This document shows positions 11,261-23,049 of a stretch of 64,000 nucleotides of DNA, one piece after another. Position numbers and translations under genes: made by a program. The DNA lies in contig JBANDB010000014.1 in NCBI GenBank assembly GCA_037576215.1, forward strand, positions 2,232,001 through 2,296,000, written 5' to 3'. How positions within the stretch are numbered: position 1 is the first letter of the stretch; the number at the start of each line of letters is the position of its first letter. The notes beneath the pieces were generated by a model. The model was not told the origin of the DNA. It did no database searches and worked only from the letters and a program-made list of their open reading frames with translations. The stretch is from Armillaria gallica. Its lineage: Eukaryota > Basidiomycota > Agaricomycetes > Agaricales > Physalacriaceae.

Positions 11261-11301
11261 GGCATCGGCTTCGCCGATGCCCTATATCTACGATATCTAG
11301 T
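11261..11301 (+). mobile_element. hairpin plus CTAG-T, Helitron-3'-end-like
   Basis: A perfect hairpin, ggcatcggc-ttc-gccgatgcc (11261-11281), is followed 15 nt later by CTAG (11297-11300) and a T. Helitron 3' termini have a short GC-rich hairpin followed closely by CTRR and insert before T. No 5' TC end or Rep/helicase gene is visible, so this is a structural resemblance only. Confidence 0.35.
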
Positions 11302-12660
11302 ATTACATAAAGCTTAGCTTTTTATCTTGTACACTTCGTGACTGATCAATATACGTTGGTCAAAGTTACATCATGTTCAGCAAGACTAAAGCACTCTTAC
11401 AGTTAGTGGTGTTTTGTATATGGAAGAGGATAATAGTAACACCTTTTGAGCATAGGCTGCACAGTGAGTCGAAGGGCAATGGTGGACTACCGGAGACATG
11501 TAGTCAATATGTGCGTGAGGACCATGCCCACACATGCAGAGGTACAACTGGCATCATTAGAACAAGGGAGACACTGTCATAATAGTGGCTCACATCACGA
11601 CCAGGAAGGAAGCGTGAACATAGGCAGAATGTGTAGCACTGTCCCCGCGGTGAGGCTGTTGAGGACATAGTAGAGAGCAAGTTGCCTGATGCAGGATAGA
11701 TAGAACCAGAGCATTGTGAAGTGGTTTATAATGAGAGTATAATCATCCAACAAGAGAAACACAACTTGGTCATGCTGTTTGGTGGGAATCACATCTCCAT
11801 CGTTGCGGCGTAGTCCCTAGAGCGAATAAAACTTCTTAGCTTTCAGGGTCAACCTTCCTGTAGAACTCTGAGTAGATCTGAGATGGCCCTAAATTTGCCA
11901 AGCGCTCACCACTTCCCTCGATCTTGATGGCAGTCAAATTCCGCCTCGCGGTCTTCTGGGTTTAAATTGTCAATGTAACAGAGTTTGAATAGAGATTTTC
12001 AGCCTCAGTTGCCACCGAAGTGAAGTATCGGGATCTGAATCGAGACTTACAAACTCAGTTCATTCCCGAAGTTCGGAACGGACTTATTTGAATCAGGGCT
12101 TTGAAACTCAGCACGAGATTAGCACTCCTGAAATAACTCTCGAGTCTTACAATGACTACAGCTTCATCATTATCAGTCAGGCTGACAGCATTACATAGCC
12201 TCGAACATACCGCTTTCATGTTCTCTTTTGTGAGATCTCAGATTTTTTATAGTTCTGCACCGGTTTGTCGACGAGTGCTTTGTAGCATACATGACCATCT
12301 GATGATCGATTGACCCATGGATGTCATATCGATTTATGGTTGGCTTTGTGGATGGTCCGAACTCCTTCGATAATTTAGTAACATTAATTGGGTCGGAAGA
12401 GAAGTCACGGGGAAGAATTGCTGGAATCACCTTCCGTTCTCAATTCCAATTTTCACGTCTCTTCACAAGCCTTTCGCTTTCGCTTAGAGCCTCCAGTCTG
12501 TACTGAGTCTGATATTTAATGCAACTCGCCCATCTGATTACACCACTAAGTAGTCACTCTCTATCTCACCGAGCAGGAGCAGGAATATGTCTGCGAGTGC
12601 GATCAATAAAACTCAGCTTATGTATGCCCATTTACATTTCCTGAACTGCTGCTCTATGCC
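11302..12660. other. no gene seen
   Basis: Only frames of fewer than 80 codons are present on either strand, AT content is higher, and there is no recognisable motif. I see nothing supportable here. Confidence 0.5.
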
Positions 12661-12949
12661 TTAGTGTCTTAGGGTTAATTCCTCAGGACTGGCTGCTCTT
12701 GTGCACAACTTCGAGCTGTGTCGAATGACATGCATCTGTACATCCATCCTCGAGGTGCCCGATGCACATAGTACCTTTGAATTCAGCAATCGCGCTCGCA
12801 TAGATCCCAATGTTACAGACAGGTATCACAAGTGAAAGGCAGAAGAATTCATAATGGCATCTCGTGGATAGAGGTAACAGGATATAATTACAAAGTGAAC
12901 TGGGAGTAGTAAATGAACAAGGTGATGAAAAATAAATAAATTGTGGACG

Positions 12950-13945
12950 ACTAGAACAGTGGGCGAAGGACATTGGCAATTTATGGCCTGCAACAAATAC
13001 ATTGCGACCCGGACTGGGGAAGGGAGAGCCCAAGTGATAGAAACAGAATAGCAAGGACCATAGCAATGAGCAAAACATAAATGAAGACATCAGAGTATTC
13101 GGAGGATGAAGATAAGAAGAGTGACTGTAGAAAAGTTCCGTTGTGGGTGTGGACCAAGTGTACGTGCCCGGCCAAGCCTCGGGCATCGGACCGTACGTCG
13201 CATTTGGACAATCTTGGTATTCATAGCTCGGCTGACAAGTACAGGAGAAGTTGAGGAAATAGCCGTCTGAGGGGTCCAAGTGATGTCCAGCTGACCAGCG
13301 GATAAGTGTTGCTGATAGGAAAGGAAATGGTGTGGGAGCGATGGGAACGATCATGTTTCCCGCATTATCAGAAGGGTTGAACAAACGGTGGGAACCAGGG
13401 GAAAAGATAGCCGCCGGAGAATTTGGCACGAATGGTGGAATCGGAGGAAAAGGACGAGGTTTTCGGAGTGAATGGACTGTGGCGTAGTGGGAAGAGCTGT
13501 TCGAGCTATAGCTGTCCAGGAAATAATCCAAAACGTCCATGGCGCTGCAGAATGGTGCAGGGTATTGACATTAGTGGTGTGGTCACAAGGCTATGCTTCA
13601 CACGTACAACGCTGAACCAGAGGCGTCTACGAGGCCACGTTGGTAATACATATTGGACGGAGTGGGGAGATCCATTCCTTTTGGACATACGCGGCACATT
13701 GATTTGTGGGATACTGATGAATGAATATCGAAACTTAGTCGACATGCGCTTGAATACCGTGTCCGCACAGAGTGCAGATGGTCTGGGAGAGCACAATAAG
13801 CATGAGAATCTGGGTATGAAGGCTGCAAATGAGAATCTAGTACATGGTCTAGCAGAGGCGGCTCGGGAGGGAAGAGCCATAGACCCCGGAAGTGACGGAT
13901 GCCGGACCTGGATATATTTTCCTGGGGGTGAGGCGCTAAGTGCCG
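12950..13945 (-). pseudogene. Cys/His-family copy A, degenerate
   Basis: Minus-strand pieces follow the family order. Exon 1 reads SGIRHFRGLWLFPPEPPLLD where intact copies have DGIQHCQCLWFFPPES.LLD, so the CxC cysteines are lost. Exon 2 (about 13770-13680) reads CGHGIQAHVD, then a stop where Tyr is expected, then PTNQCAAYVQK. Exon 3 opens with QRCTCEA (about 13620-13590), and its low-complexity tail is broken by frameshifts and stops. It belongs to the same subfamily as I, J, K, L, N and P. Confidence 0.7.
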
Positions 13946-14059
13946 CACTGGCAGGAGAGAAGGCGATGGAGATTTGGGTTCGTCTTGGCGCATTTACGAG
14001 GTCCAAGTAGTTGAGTAGCAATTCTGAAAATAGCAAGCGAAGGCTGTCCGCGTATTCGA

Positions 14060-15640
14060 TAATCGCAGCATCGGGCGTCGTGTTGCTATTGTTTTGTATA
14101 TAGCGGATTCGACCAATCGTCAGGTTTCTAGTTGAACTTAAATTAAATTTCAGGGACGACCGAAAAATCGAGGCACGAGTAGGAAGGCAGGAAGCTTACT
14201 GCTAGGATTTAAAGAAGCGAGTATGACCACCAATCACATTTCTCGTCTCCATCATCCGCGTCGTCAGGACCGGTGGCGTCGCATCTTGCCAGTAGAAAAG
14301 GTGGTGATAAAGCCACCCATGGGTAGTGAGGGGAACAACGGTAAGATGCGGAGTAATAGCGATGTTTTTTTTTCTGCCCCGGTCTACTAACTCCATTTTA
14401 TGGACCTGTGTAGCTGCTTTCTTCCAGAACTCGAATGGTTATCTGCTATTCCGACAAATAAGACGCAGACGACATTGTTGATTGCGCTTACAGGATCGAG
14501 ACCTCGCCGTACGGCCAACGGCGAGCTGGAATATCTTCTGAAACTAGTCAAATAAGAAACATAGCAAAGACGCCAAAAAGACGCGGAGAGAATGGTGAGC
14601 TGTAAGTGTATAAAAGATGCACAGACATGATGTAGTGCGGTATTCAGTATCTGGTACATATACGCAACGCACTGTCAAGCGTGGGAGAAGCGTGATTGAT
14701 TGAAATGTAAATGGCGATGGATGTACGGTAAAACGTCCGAAAAATGCATTCAATGTACAAGGCCATCGCCGCAGTACAGACAGAGCACAAAGTGAAAGAG
14801 ATATGAATGGACTAGACGGAAGTCTCTCAGTATTGACCGTGTGGAATGATTTGGAATACGGATGGCACCGAGGGAACGTCACTCGGACTGGCGAAGTATG
14901 CACGATAGAGTAACATTGATCTATGAGCAATTTTCTGCCCTTGTCCGCTCCGTTCGTAGTCGCATTTGAACTGTCGAGGATCGGTGGATGGAATAATCTA
15001 GTGTAACTATCAGCTAATGGGTGGCAGTAAGTAGTACGTACGTGCCAGGAACCAGAAACAACTGGTATGCTTAGACAGGGACTTGATGGTTTCTCATTGT
15101 CGCTATTCTGGTGGGGATGAACGACGTTGCCTTGCGCATCTGTTTGAGGTGCATGTCGTCCATTCTGATGTTGAGAAGCGTGAATTGTGGTTTGTTTGTG
15201 ATCGAGAAACTGCAAAGTTGTGTGAGAGGCAAGATTGGGTTCAAGATACAAACTCCGCCCGGTGATACCCACTCTGCTGGACTGTGACTGCCAAAATGGG
15301 AGCGAAACGGCAACCGCACTTGGAAATATCGTCATCATGAAAGAACGATCGATAGCCATGAAGCCCGGCAGAAACCCTGGCTTCCCCAGTGGCACCCTCT
15401 CACAGCGCACTGTAAGACACTCCTGACATACCTGAGTTTCTGCACAAAGGAAATGTGTAGTGGCACTGAAAGAATTTCCTTATACAGTTTCCGTCTGGCC
15501 AGAAACAGAATTCTCCCCGCCAAAATCTGATTTCCAGCAGACGGAAACACGTCTAAGGAAACGTTTTCAGCTCCGTGAACAATTTCTGTCAAGTTTCCTT
15601 CAGGCTGAAATTGTTGGGAGTCAGGAGTGAGAATACCTGC
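14060..15640. other. no gene; 5' flank of copy B, partly homologous to the flank of copy F
   Basis: The stretch 14200-14400 is alignable with 25920-26170, and the segment near 15340-15410 with the leader of copy F (gccatgaa(g/a)c(c/t)cg(g/a)cagaa, then ggcaccctctcaca). About 1 kb between these is absent from the F side. A 288-codon minus-strand frame (15410-14544) spans the region, but it overlaps the duplicated flank, has no recognisable domain and is not preserved in the F flank, so I do not call it a gene. Confidence 0.5.
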
Positions 15641-15643
15641 CCC

Positions 15644-16126
15644 ATGTCTCTACTTCTCAGGGCACGATGCGTCCAGGTCACCGACGTGACTGTAGTCTGT
15701 CCCTGTCCTTGGTTCAATATTCCTTCGTTGCCCTCGTTGGATCATGTAGGCTCTCCGTTTAGTATACGACCAATACATTTATATGACACTCCGGTCCTCT
15801 CAGCTCAGCTGTGTTGATTGTGGACACGGTATTCATGCTCATGTCGACTTCAAATCGAAGGTCGTCTTTCATAACCCCACCACTCATTGTGCGGCTTATG
15901 CCCAAAGGCTGCCTATTGCTAGTCTGCTTTATTCCACTTGGGATTCACGCTATTCGCATTGCAGGCGTATCAATCTCAAGCGTGTACTTGCACCATCACC
16001 GAACCCTCCAGCGACACTGGAACCCTTGCTATAACCTCGACCCCCTTTCCTTCCATTAATACTACCTGCCAGCGACCGGGATTCCGTGCTCTTTTCCCAC
16101 GTACCCGTTCCATTTCACTCTAACAC
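15644..16126 (+). pseudogene. Cys/His-family copy B, splice site and tail broken
   Basis: Exon 1 (15644-15745, 34 codons) is intact with CVQVTDVTVVCPCPWF. Exon 2 begins after an AG near 15800 and carries CVDCGHGIHAHVDFKSK and CAAYAQR. Its donor reads CTGCC where the sister copy F has GTGTTC, so the second intron probably cannot be removed normally. Exon 3 opens SQACTCTI but lacks the FDHEPIVNAYRSIAL block found in E, F and M, and then shifts frame. The subfamily is that of E, F and M. Confidence 0.75.
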
Positions 16127-16424
16127 TGTCCCCCGCTTCTCCCAGTGCGAGCTTGCGCCCTTGTCTCTCACCAGCTATCAGACGACGCGTCCTTGGTCTA
16201 TGACTTGGCTGACGACCACGTGCCAGAGAGTTATCATGACTACTACTAAGGACATTCAATTGGGATGGATGGTGCGCATCTGCGGGCCCACGCGCCTAGC
16301 CACTTCACTGATAGTCCATGATCCATAATAATGATGACAGCCAAGTTTGTACCATTTCTTTTCCTTTATTTCGTTGACATTGCTTCTTACTGTTTCCCTA
16401 TCGGTGTCTACAGCTGCATCTCTC

Positions 16425-16436
16425 GGGGGGGGGGGG
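16425..16436. repeat. run of 12 G at a homology breakpoint
   Basis: The 3' flank of copy B aligns with the 3' flank of copy E (16320-16410 versus 25510-25600) up to this G run, beyond which similarity ends. It may mark a recombination junction or an assembly artefact. Confidence 0.6.
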
Positions 16437-16716
16437 ATCCGATGTGCATGCTGAAACCTCTGGGGCCGCAGTGATCGTAATTTGACAATCCATTTGTGCT
16501 CAAGGTACCCGGCAACTCATAGTCCAGAGCCAAGGAGCTGTAGGAGGCTGTAGGAGGCTGTTCCAGGATAGATCAAGGAAAGATTCAAGATTATGCCTTG
16601 ATTGGTCAATTCACTGCGTATTGATAGCTTTTTTTCACCTTCGCGACATCGTTTGCCACCTTCACAACACCAACACCTTCAAATAACTCGAGCATTACTT
16701 GATCGGTTCTCTCGCC

Positions 16717-16723
16717 TATAAAG
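16717..16723 (+). promoter_or_regulatory. TATA box of copy C
   Basis: TATAAAG lies 52 bp before the ATG at 16769. The equivalent position before copy G holds TATAAAAG at the same distance. Between box and ATG both share a cctttactcagcag block, a plausible start-site region. Confidence 0.55.
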
Positions 16724-16768
16724 ACTCGTCAAGATGAACCCGGTCCTTTACTCAGCAGCTCGCTCTCC

Positions 16769-17482
16769 ATGTCTTCAGTAGCTCTACCTCCAATTAGAGG
16801 ACGATGCGTTGAGCACACTGGCAATGCTTTTTGCCTGTGCTTACGCTTTACTGTCCGATCAATCTCAATGGCATACTCGAGACCAGGTGCATACACTTTT
16901 CTGCCAAATTTCTCATAGACATGCTCACAATGTCTCAGTCCCGCTGTGTTTGCGGCCATGGCATTCACGCCCATGCTGACTATCTCTCCCTCATCGTCCA
17001 TCATTGCCCTACTAATCATTGCGTGGCATATGTTCAAAAGGTATCCCCATCTGCCCTTATATTACGACAAACACTGACGGAGGACATTCAATCTAGACGC
17101 CTCAGACACACAGGAATGCACGTGCGGGGCTCTCCTTATTCATCATGTTCTCGACGCCAATGACCATCGTTCACTGCCTACTGCCGTCAGTAATACTCGT
17201 GAGCCTTTCGTGGGTGATGCCCATAGCATCGGATCCTCTTACAGTATCGACGCATCCGCCTCCAACGAAGCGAACCTCATCCCGTTTGCTCTCACTCCCT
17301 CGCCCAATACCAATACCCTTTCACACATTCAGCCTAGTTTCACTCAGGTGGAAGCCGAAATGTTTGTCGCCCACCACCCCCAGGGATATGCGCCAGATGG
17401 TGATGGGACCTTTGACTACTATCCGACTGACGCATACAACGCGACAGCCGAAGGCGAAGCCCGGGCAGGTCCTTACGCCTAG
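16769..17482 (+). pseudogene. Cys/His-family copy C, two frameshifts
   Basis: Exon 1 starts at ATG 16769 and reads RCVEHTGNAFCLC. It has lost four bases relative to copy G (…gtccgatc versus gcccatcgagatc), which shifts the frame before the donor. Exon 2 (CVCGHGIHAHADYLSL…CVAYVQK) is intact. Exon 3 has a 2-base gain near its start (cagacacacagg versus cagacacagg) ahead of the CTCGA motif. The tail itself is open from 17210 to 17482 and ends GEARAGPYA. It is the sister of copy G. Confidence 0.8.
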
Positions 17483-17869
17483 CTATTGATGATCCCAGTC
17501 ACAAGCATCTGTCAGTCTCTTCCCCTCTTCAAAACTCCCGCTAAACACTATTCTACGCCATTGTCGTCATATATCAAGTGTCAGCATATGCATACCCTGA
17601 AAATGTACTCATCCACCTATGTAAACCCACCCTTTCAACCAATCATTCAGTTGACTCCGTACGTATACTTGCCTCTGGGCCGATCGTTTATACATTTTGG
17701 ATTCCAGTTTCACAGCTTCGTCTATTGTATATTTATTGAGTCTTGTTGTCTATGTCGCTTTGAGTATACTTTGAGAATTGATACATAATTTATCAGAGAT
17801 TTAAGATGAACAAGCCTTATGCACTCGTCGCCATATAACTGATTACCATTGATGTACGCTAATGCTTAA

Positions 17870-18480
17870 GGTACGTCCTCGAACTTGGACAAGCAGCTGG
17901 AATCTATGCGAAATGTTAACATGTAAGTAGCACCCCCAGCGGTAAATTGGTAGGACTACGAAAGTCGAACCTTCTCCGGATTGGACTCACAGTTTGGATG
18001 GTCCATAAGGGTACAGCTATGGATTGTCATCGTCAGACAACATGTATCAAGTGTAGAACTGGTCAAGGACAACCGCGTAGGATCCGGAAGCCCGGGGGCC
18101 GTGCAGGAATGCCGAACCAGCAAATTGGAGGAATCGACATGAGCGCCCCACTGGAATCTGTAGATTTCAAGACTAATTTGGAGGGGTTAGTCGAAGCGGA
18201 GAGGTTACGGATCAGCCTAAGCAGAGTGAGAAGGTTGCTGGAAGAGGCGGTGAAGGCGCCGAAGAATAGCTTTGGATAACAATGTAGCGCGTTGATTGGA
18301 ATTTCGCAAAATCTATACGGAGATACAACCAAGTACGGGAGAGAAAGGTTCTGAAAGACGCGTAGATGATGCCGCCTGGGGCAAAAAAAAAAGCGTCAAA
18401 ATGAAATCTCCACAATCAGTGGTTCATCAGCAACGACGGCAGTAATTGGTCTCTCTCTCTGTACTTAGCAGATAATGAGA
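17870..18480 (+). repeat. module R2, copy 1
   Basis: This block recurs at 29870-30480 and, rearranged, at 55060-55560. It carries a 110-codon frame here (17947-18279) with ERLRISLSRVRRLLEEAVKAP, a possible short coiled-coil. The matching frame in copy 2 is shifted, so coding status is doubtful. It lies directly after the Cys/His copy in both large duplicates. Confidence 0.6.
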
Positions 18481-18689
18481 ATATCTTGAGGCGCAGATAG
18501 TGTTCCGGCGTGTGAGGTCGGTACCGTACTTATACTATAGCGGGATACCTGAGTTGCTATGGAGAGGGAATCGCGCGGTCTTGCTGTACATGAAGGGCAA
18601 TGCCAATGGCAGGATCCAAAGATTGAAGTTACTAGTATTAACATTGATCTTGGAAATAGATAGTGATCGACGAAGATTGAGATCTTGAG

Positions 18690-19790
18690 ATGGCGCGCAA
18701 TCAAGATTTGGCCTGCTTCTTGGGACCTTGTCCGGTTATCTATCTATCTATCTTGTTGCCATAATTTCAATCTAGCAGATACATGTCAGTTATTGCCGTG
18801 ATGTTGAATGCGGACCATGTTGGTGAGACGTCACCTTCTCATATCCTTATACACACTGCAAAGAAGATACTCATTCCAAATGACCGGGGTGTCTATAGTC
18901 CCTTCTATGCGGCAAGCCGATAGCTTGCTTTCATATATAGGATGGTAACGAGACTACGAGGGTGGAGTCAATACGTGTTGCATCGTCACGCCGCCCATTG
19001 GTAATCGACGACGATTGGAAGAGACAGCGTATAATGCGACGGTACCCGTACCGTAGTGCGGGCCTGCTGGAGCACATCCAAGGAGGCGGTCCACCAGATC
19101 TTCAGCACACCGTCACAATGATGATCACAGACATTGATATCCTATGGCCAGATAGTAGCGGGAAAACATGGCGTGCGTGGTACAAAGTACATCATTTGTT
19201 GGCATCAGACACAAATTGGACGGTCTTTCGTTCGATTGGATGATTGCAATGACGTCCTGGCTATGCCCAATACTCCTGGATCCTGCCATTGCAATGTTAT
19301 CTTGGGTCTGACGAGAATATGAGAATCGGGCATCGAGAGGTATCGAGCGGGATGAGATGTTGAGATGTAAAACCCACGGGAATTGCCGACAGAACTCTTT
19401 TGTTTAGCCACCATGACCCATCCGAAGGTCTCCGTTCGGTCACGGAACGATTCTACGCACTGCAATCTAAGCAAGAAGCATCATCGATGAGGATGATTTT
19501 GGCAAGAGTGCAGGACCAGCTTTTGCGACAAATTTGGTGCTGGAATTTCGATGAGCTTGAAAGGAACTTGGGCATCAAATTCGAACGTCGTTTTTGAGCT
19601 ATTCAAAGGTGCCGCCTGCATTGAGGTGTTCGTTTGATTGAACATTGAGATGCTCAAAACGTTCACAGCTAATCCCAAGCGAGTCTAGATCAAAGAACGA
19701 ACAGTCATGATGGTTTGAAGAATTTTGGGAGGTTGGGAAAATGTTGGAGCAGGCTCGTGGAGATCGATGGATTTGCGAGACCAAAACGTC
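18690..19790 (-). repeat. module R1, copy 1
   Basis: This module is present four times (here, 30705-31745, 44275-44860, 59585-59880). On the minus strand its distal part encodes, in two frames here and one frame in copy 2, NTSMQAAPLN…KTTFEFDAQVPFKLIEIPAP. I do not recognise the family. The other end has a conserved LPMG.A (cgcccatgggtaatcgac) block. The third and fourth copies are truncated, so the module's own ends can be bracketed by comparison. Confidence 0.65.
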
Positions 19791-20239
19791 GCTCAGATTC
19801 TAGTTCTACACCGCAAGTGGGCCCGCCCAAGGTTTACCAGCTTCACCCAAGACGAGACGTAGAATCCGCAAAGACATGGATGGTAGTGCCGCGTTCGACA
19901 GGCTACGATTGACCATATACCACTATCTCGGCGCTTATTTCTTTGCTATGGCGACCTGGTAACCCGGTGGGTACCCGACGGCTTATGAAAACTAGTCCTC
20001 GGAGGTCAGACTTCCGTGCTCTGTATCCATGGGAAATCTATCCAGTCCTAATGGTACATATTCCTAGACCCCAGCCAGTGATCATCCCACTCAACGCAAC
20101 GACACACGGCCTGTTAACCAAGTAGCCAGCCTCGGGATGGGCTCAGATAACGTTTCAGAGAGGCAGTCGACGGTGCTCCTGGCTTTCTTGGGTCCTATGC
20201 GATTGTCAATGGCATGAGTATAACTCCTCCTGGAGAAGA

Positions 20240-21503
20240 GGCCCAGAAACACCTGAAATTGGTTATAATGCACGTTCACCTCAGGGGCCCCCATCACGAT
20301 AGGGAAGAAAAAGGCGCTGGTAAGTTGGCGAGATACTGGATACAATCGCAATATAACTTCCATTTTTAGGACATTCAGTTCTACCGTGAAGCCACCGATG
20401 CCCAGTCCAACGACATGTAAGCGGAAGCACAGATATGGTGATGAAGACGAAATCGAGATGGAGCCACAGGCGATAGGTACTCGACGAAGAGATCAAGGCA
20501 TTTGCAGCCTGAGAGAACTCGCCCAAACTGGGTCAATAGCGGTAAGCCTCTCACAGGTTCCAACTGAACATCTGCGGTTTACGTGACATCCGCACAGTTT
20601 GTAGATACATTAAAGCTCGACATTCCCTTCCGAGAGCTATCCTTTGAAGATGGACCATACCGCCAGCCCACGACAGAATTTTTCGCGCATCTGACAAACT
20701 CACCATTCCTCGTTGTGACTTGGGCTAATATCGAGGTCGCATCGTTGAAACCTGTTCAGTACAGCTTAAAGCAATTCGATCTGGTGTTGATCTTCAAAGA
20801 CTTCAACAAGGCGCCCTTGCATATCAATTCAATACTGAGTTCATAAATAAATAACGTCAAGAACTAGTCAGAGTGAGTTGTTGTGCTTCGTTGCTCTTTT
20901 ACGTTCATTAATATCCAACCAGCTCTGTTGACGTCCCGATGGCGGAAGGTCCTGTGAACTTGAACTAGGGACCTATCATCAACGAGAACCCATATGAGTC
21001 TTTCCACAATGGAGGGTGGAGTTTCTTGGGAGCGTCGAACGGCGCCGAGGTCTGTGTTTGCGTCTGCTAGAAAGGAATGAATACTGACTATCCGATAATC
21101 AGAGCGACGCGTCCGAAATGTCTGATTCAGAGTCGGATTTCGAAGCTGAGGCCCAAGAATTGGAGTCTAGCAGCAGCGACGAAGAGAGTGCCTACTCCGA
21201 TGCCAGCGGAAGCGAGAGCAGGTCAGACTTTGGTGAGAGGTCCGATAGTGATGAAGGTGACGATTGGGATGAGCTTAAGAGGAAGGCTGCGAAATGTGGG
21301 TGCTTTTCTTTTATCGTGGTCGGCCGTGACTTATCTGGATGTTTCACAGCTATCTGAAGCGAGCTGAGGCCAAGCAAGCCAACGGGGGTGATGATTCGGA
21401 ATCGGATCGTCCTAAGAAGTCCAAGTCGAATGGCAAGTCGAGCGGCAAGTCAAGCAGCAAGTCGAAGGAGAATGGAAAGAAGTCGAATGGGAAAGGAAAG
21501 TGA
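20240..21503 (+). pseudogene. Spt16 (FACT complex) 3' fragment, copy 1
   Basis: Consecutive pieces match the C-terminal half of Spt16, the large histone-chaperone subunit of FACT. KLVIMHVHL is at about 20260 and RYGDEDEIEMEPQ near 20434-20470. [35 protein letters not shown] and [22 protein letters not shown] lie at 20625-20840. NENPYESFHNGGWSFLG is near 20980-21030, and the acidic tail SDSESDFEAE to DDWDEL at 21118-21280. The basic end (PKKSKSNGK…) follows after an intron. Introns are retained, so the copy arose at DNA level. It is inactivated by frameshifts and by a TAG at 20966-20968 where the family has Trp (NLNWGPI). The N-terminal aminopeptidase-like half is absent. Confidence 0.88.
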
Positions 21504-22344
21504 CGAACCTTGTGACAACGTCCTCTTGACATTCTTGTTTTCGTTGGCTTATCTATCCATGTATCTATAATCATGCCGTATCGTCTTCGAGTTTGTTTCC
21601 TGGATGAGACTTTCAAGGATCGACCACGATTGATGATCGCGCAACCTAAATTTTGTCGATCGTGTCGATATTTCAACTTCCAATTGAAATCTATACCTTC
21701 TTTCCGCGTCACTGCATTGACTTTGTATCACAACCAAACTTGCTTCCATCTCTGCGGGTCTGACTCTTTGGACGTATAAATTATGCCAAGACGAGCCTCT
21801 ACTTCCGTCCCGTTGTCTCACATTGCGCTTGCTATGCTTTCAATAACCAGTTCATTGGAACAATGAGCTGGATGAGTCATGTCACTGTGGGGGCGCCTAA
21901 CTGCACTCACATAGCCTCTAAGGAATGAAGCACTCTGATGATAGTGCGTCAAGGGAGTGATCGTCACGAAAATAATATCGCCATCTACGACGACGGGAAG
22001 TCTACAAAGGTGACGGTGTTCATCAATGGGCACTATCATATGGGCATTGACGTGGATAAGGGAAACAAAATCGGCGTTACCCAGCGCAAGGTCTCCTCGT
22101 CACACGGTGATGACGATGTTGGTTGCGTAGAATTCCCTTTCGCGTTCAATTGAGTTCCAGGAGAAAACGGTGTTGTTGACGCGCGTGCGAATCGTATGGT
22201 ATTTTATTGTCTTTTCAGTATGCCAACACACAATGCGTCACTCGTCAACGTAACCTCTGCATCTAATATCATTCGAGAATCAGTATATAGACACGTCGGG
22301 ATGGCTCCATCTTCTCCTGTACTTTACTCCACAGCTCGTCCTTG

Positions 22345-23041
22345 ATGTCTTTCACACCTACTTCCCCGGTCAGAGGACAATGCATCCAGCACGTTGGCAA
22401 TGTCTTTTGCCTGTGCCCAAGCTTCACTGCTTTCACTCTCCATCGAGATGAATCGCAGCGGTACACCCTACACCAGGTGCACATTCACGGTCTTGCAGCT
22501 TATATACCTGCTCATAGATTTTTAGCCCGAGCCGCGCTGCGTTTGCGGACACGGTGTTCACGCGCATGCGGACTACATCTCCCTCGTAGTCCACCATTGC
22601 CCCGCCAATTATTGCGTAGCCTACACTCAAAAGGTATCTCCTCCGCCCCCACCCTACGAGAATCACTAATTCAATACGTTCAATTTAGACGCCTAAGACG
22701 CAGGAGTGCGCGTGCGGGGCACTCCTCGTGGATCACGTCCCAGTTTTTAATGCCTATCGTTCACCCATTGCCAATGTTCCAGAGCCTTTTGTGGGCAATG
22801 ACTATGGCACTGGCGCGTCCTCTTACACGACGAACGCGTCCACCCCTCCAATGACGCGAGCCTCATGCTATTCGCCTCCCCTTCTTCCTCGCTAAACAAT
22901 CAAATCCAACTCGGTCGCGCCGAAGCTGTCGCACATGACCTTGAGGGTTATGCGCCAGACGACCGCGCGCCGAACGGCACCTTTGATTATCCTCTGAATG
23001 CCATTTACGACGCGACGCCTGAAAGTGGAGCTTGGGCGTAG
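22345..23041 (+). pseudogene. Cys/His-family copy D, truncated by a frameshift
   Basis: Exon 1 (22345-22476, 44 codons) carries GQCIQHVGNVFCLC. Exon 2 (22526-22633, 36 codons) has CVCGHGVHAHADYISL and CVAYTQK. Exon 3 starts at 22689 with ECACGALLVDHVPVFNAYRS. Splice sites are normal. A single-base shift near 22840-22850 leads to a stop at 22893-22895. In the other frame the expected tail (…GYAPDDRAPNGTFDY…GAWA) continues to 23041. A shortened 148-residue product keeping all Cys/His motifs is still possible. The subfamily is that of C and G. Confidence 0.78.
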
Positions 23042-23049
23042 TCAGACTC

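Larger units (their letters stand above)
16710..21700. repeat. segmental duplication, copy 1 (partner 28812-33643)
   Basis: Copy C, module R2, module R1 and the Spt16 fragment occur here in the same order, orientation and spacing as copy G and its partners, about 12.0-12.1 kb downstream. Similarity is high and easily alignable by eye, with many small indels. The shared block ends after the cttccaattgaaat stretch at about 21700. The duplicate ends at 33643, where the sequences diverge abruptly. Confidence 0.85.

Noticed and set aside
12683..13540. 285-codon minus-strand frame
   Set aside because: It runs through the decayed tail of copy A in the wrong frame for the family. Taken as a by-product of the degenerate Ser/Pro-rich exon.
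14544..15410. 288-codon minus-strand frame
   Set aside because: It overlaps the duplicated 5' flank of copy B and is not preserved in the matching flank of copy F. Composition and motif content are not protein-like. Probably a chance frame.
17947..18279. 110-codon frame in module R2 as a gene
   Set aside because: The second copy of the module has the same DNA in a shifted frame, so the protein is not conserved.
18737..18752. (TATC)4 microsatellite
   Set aside because: Real but too short to matter; noted only here.
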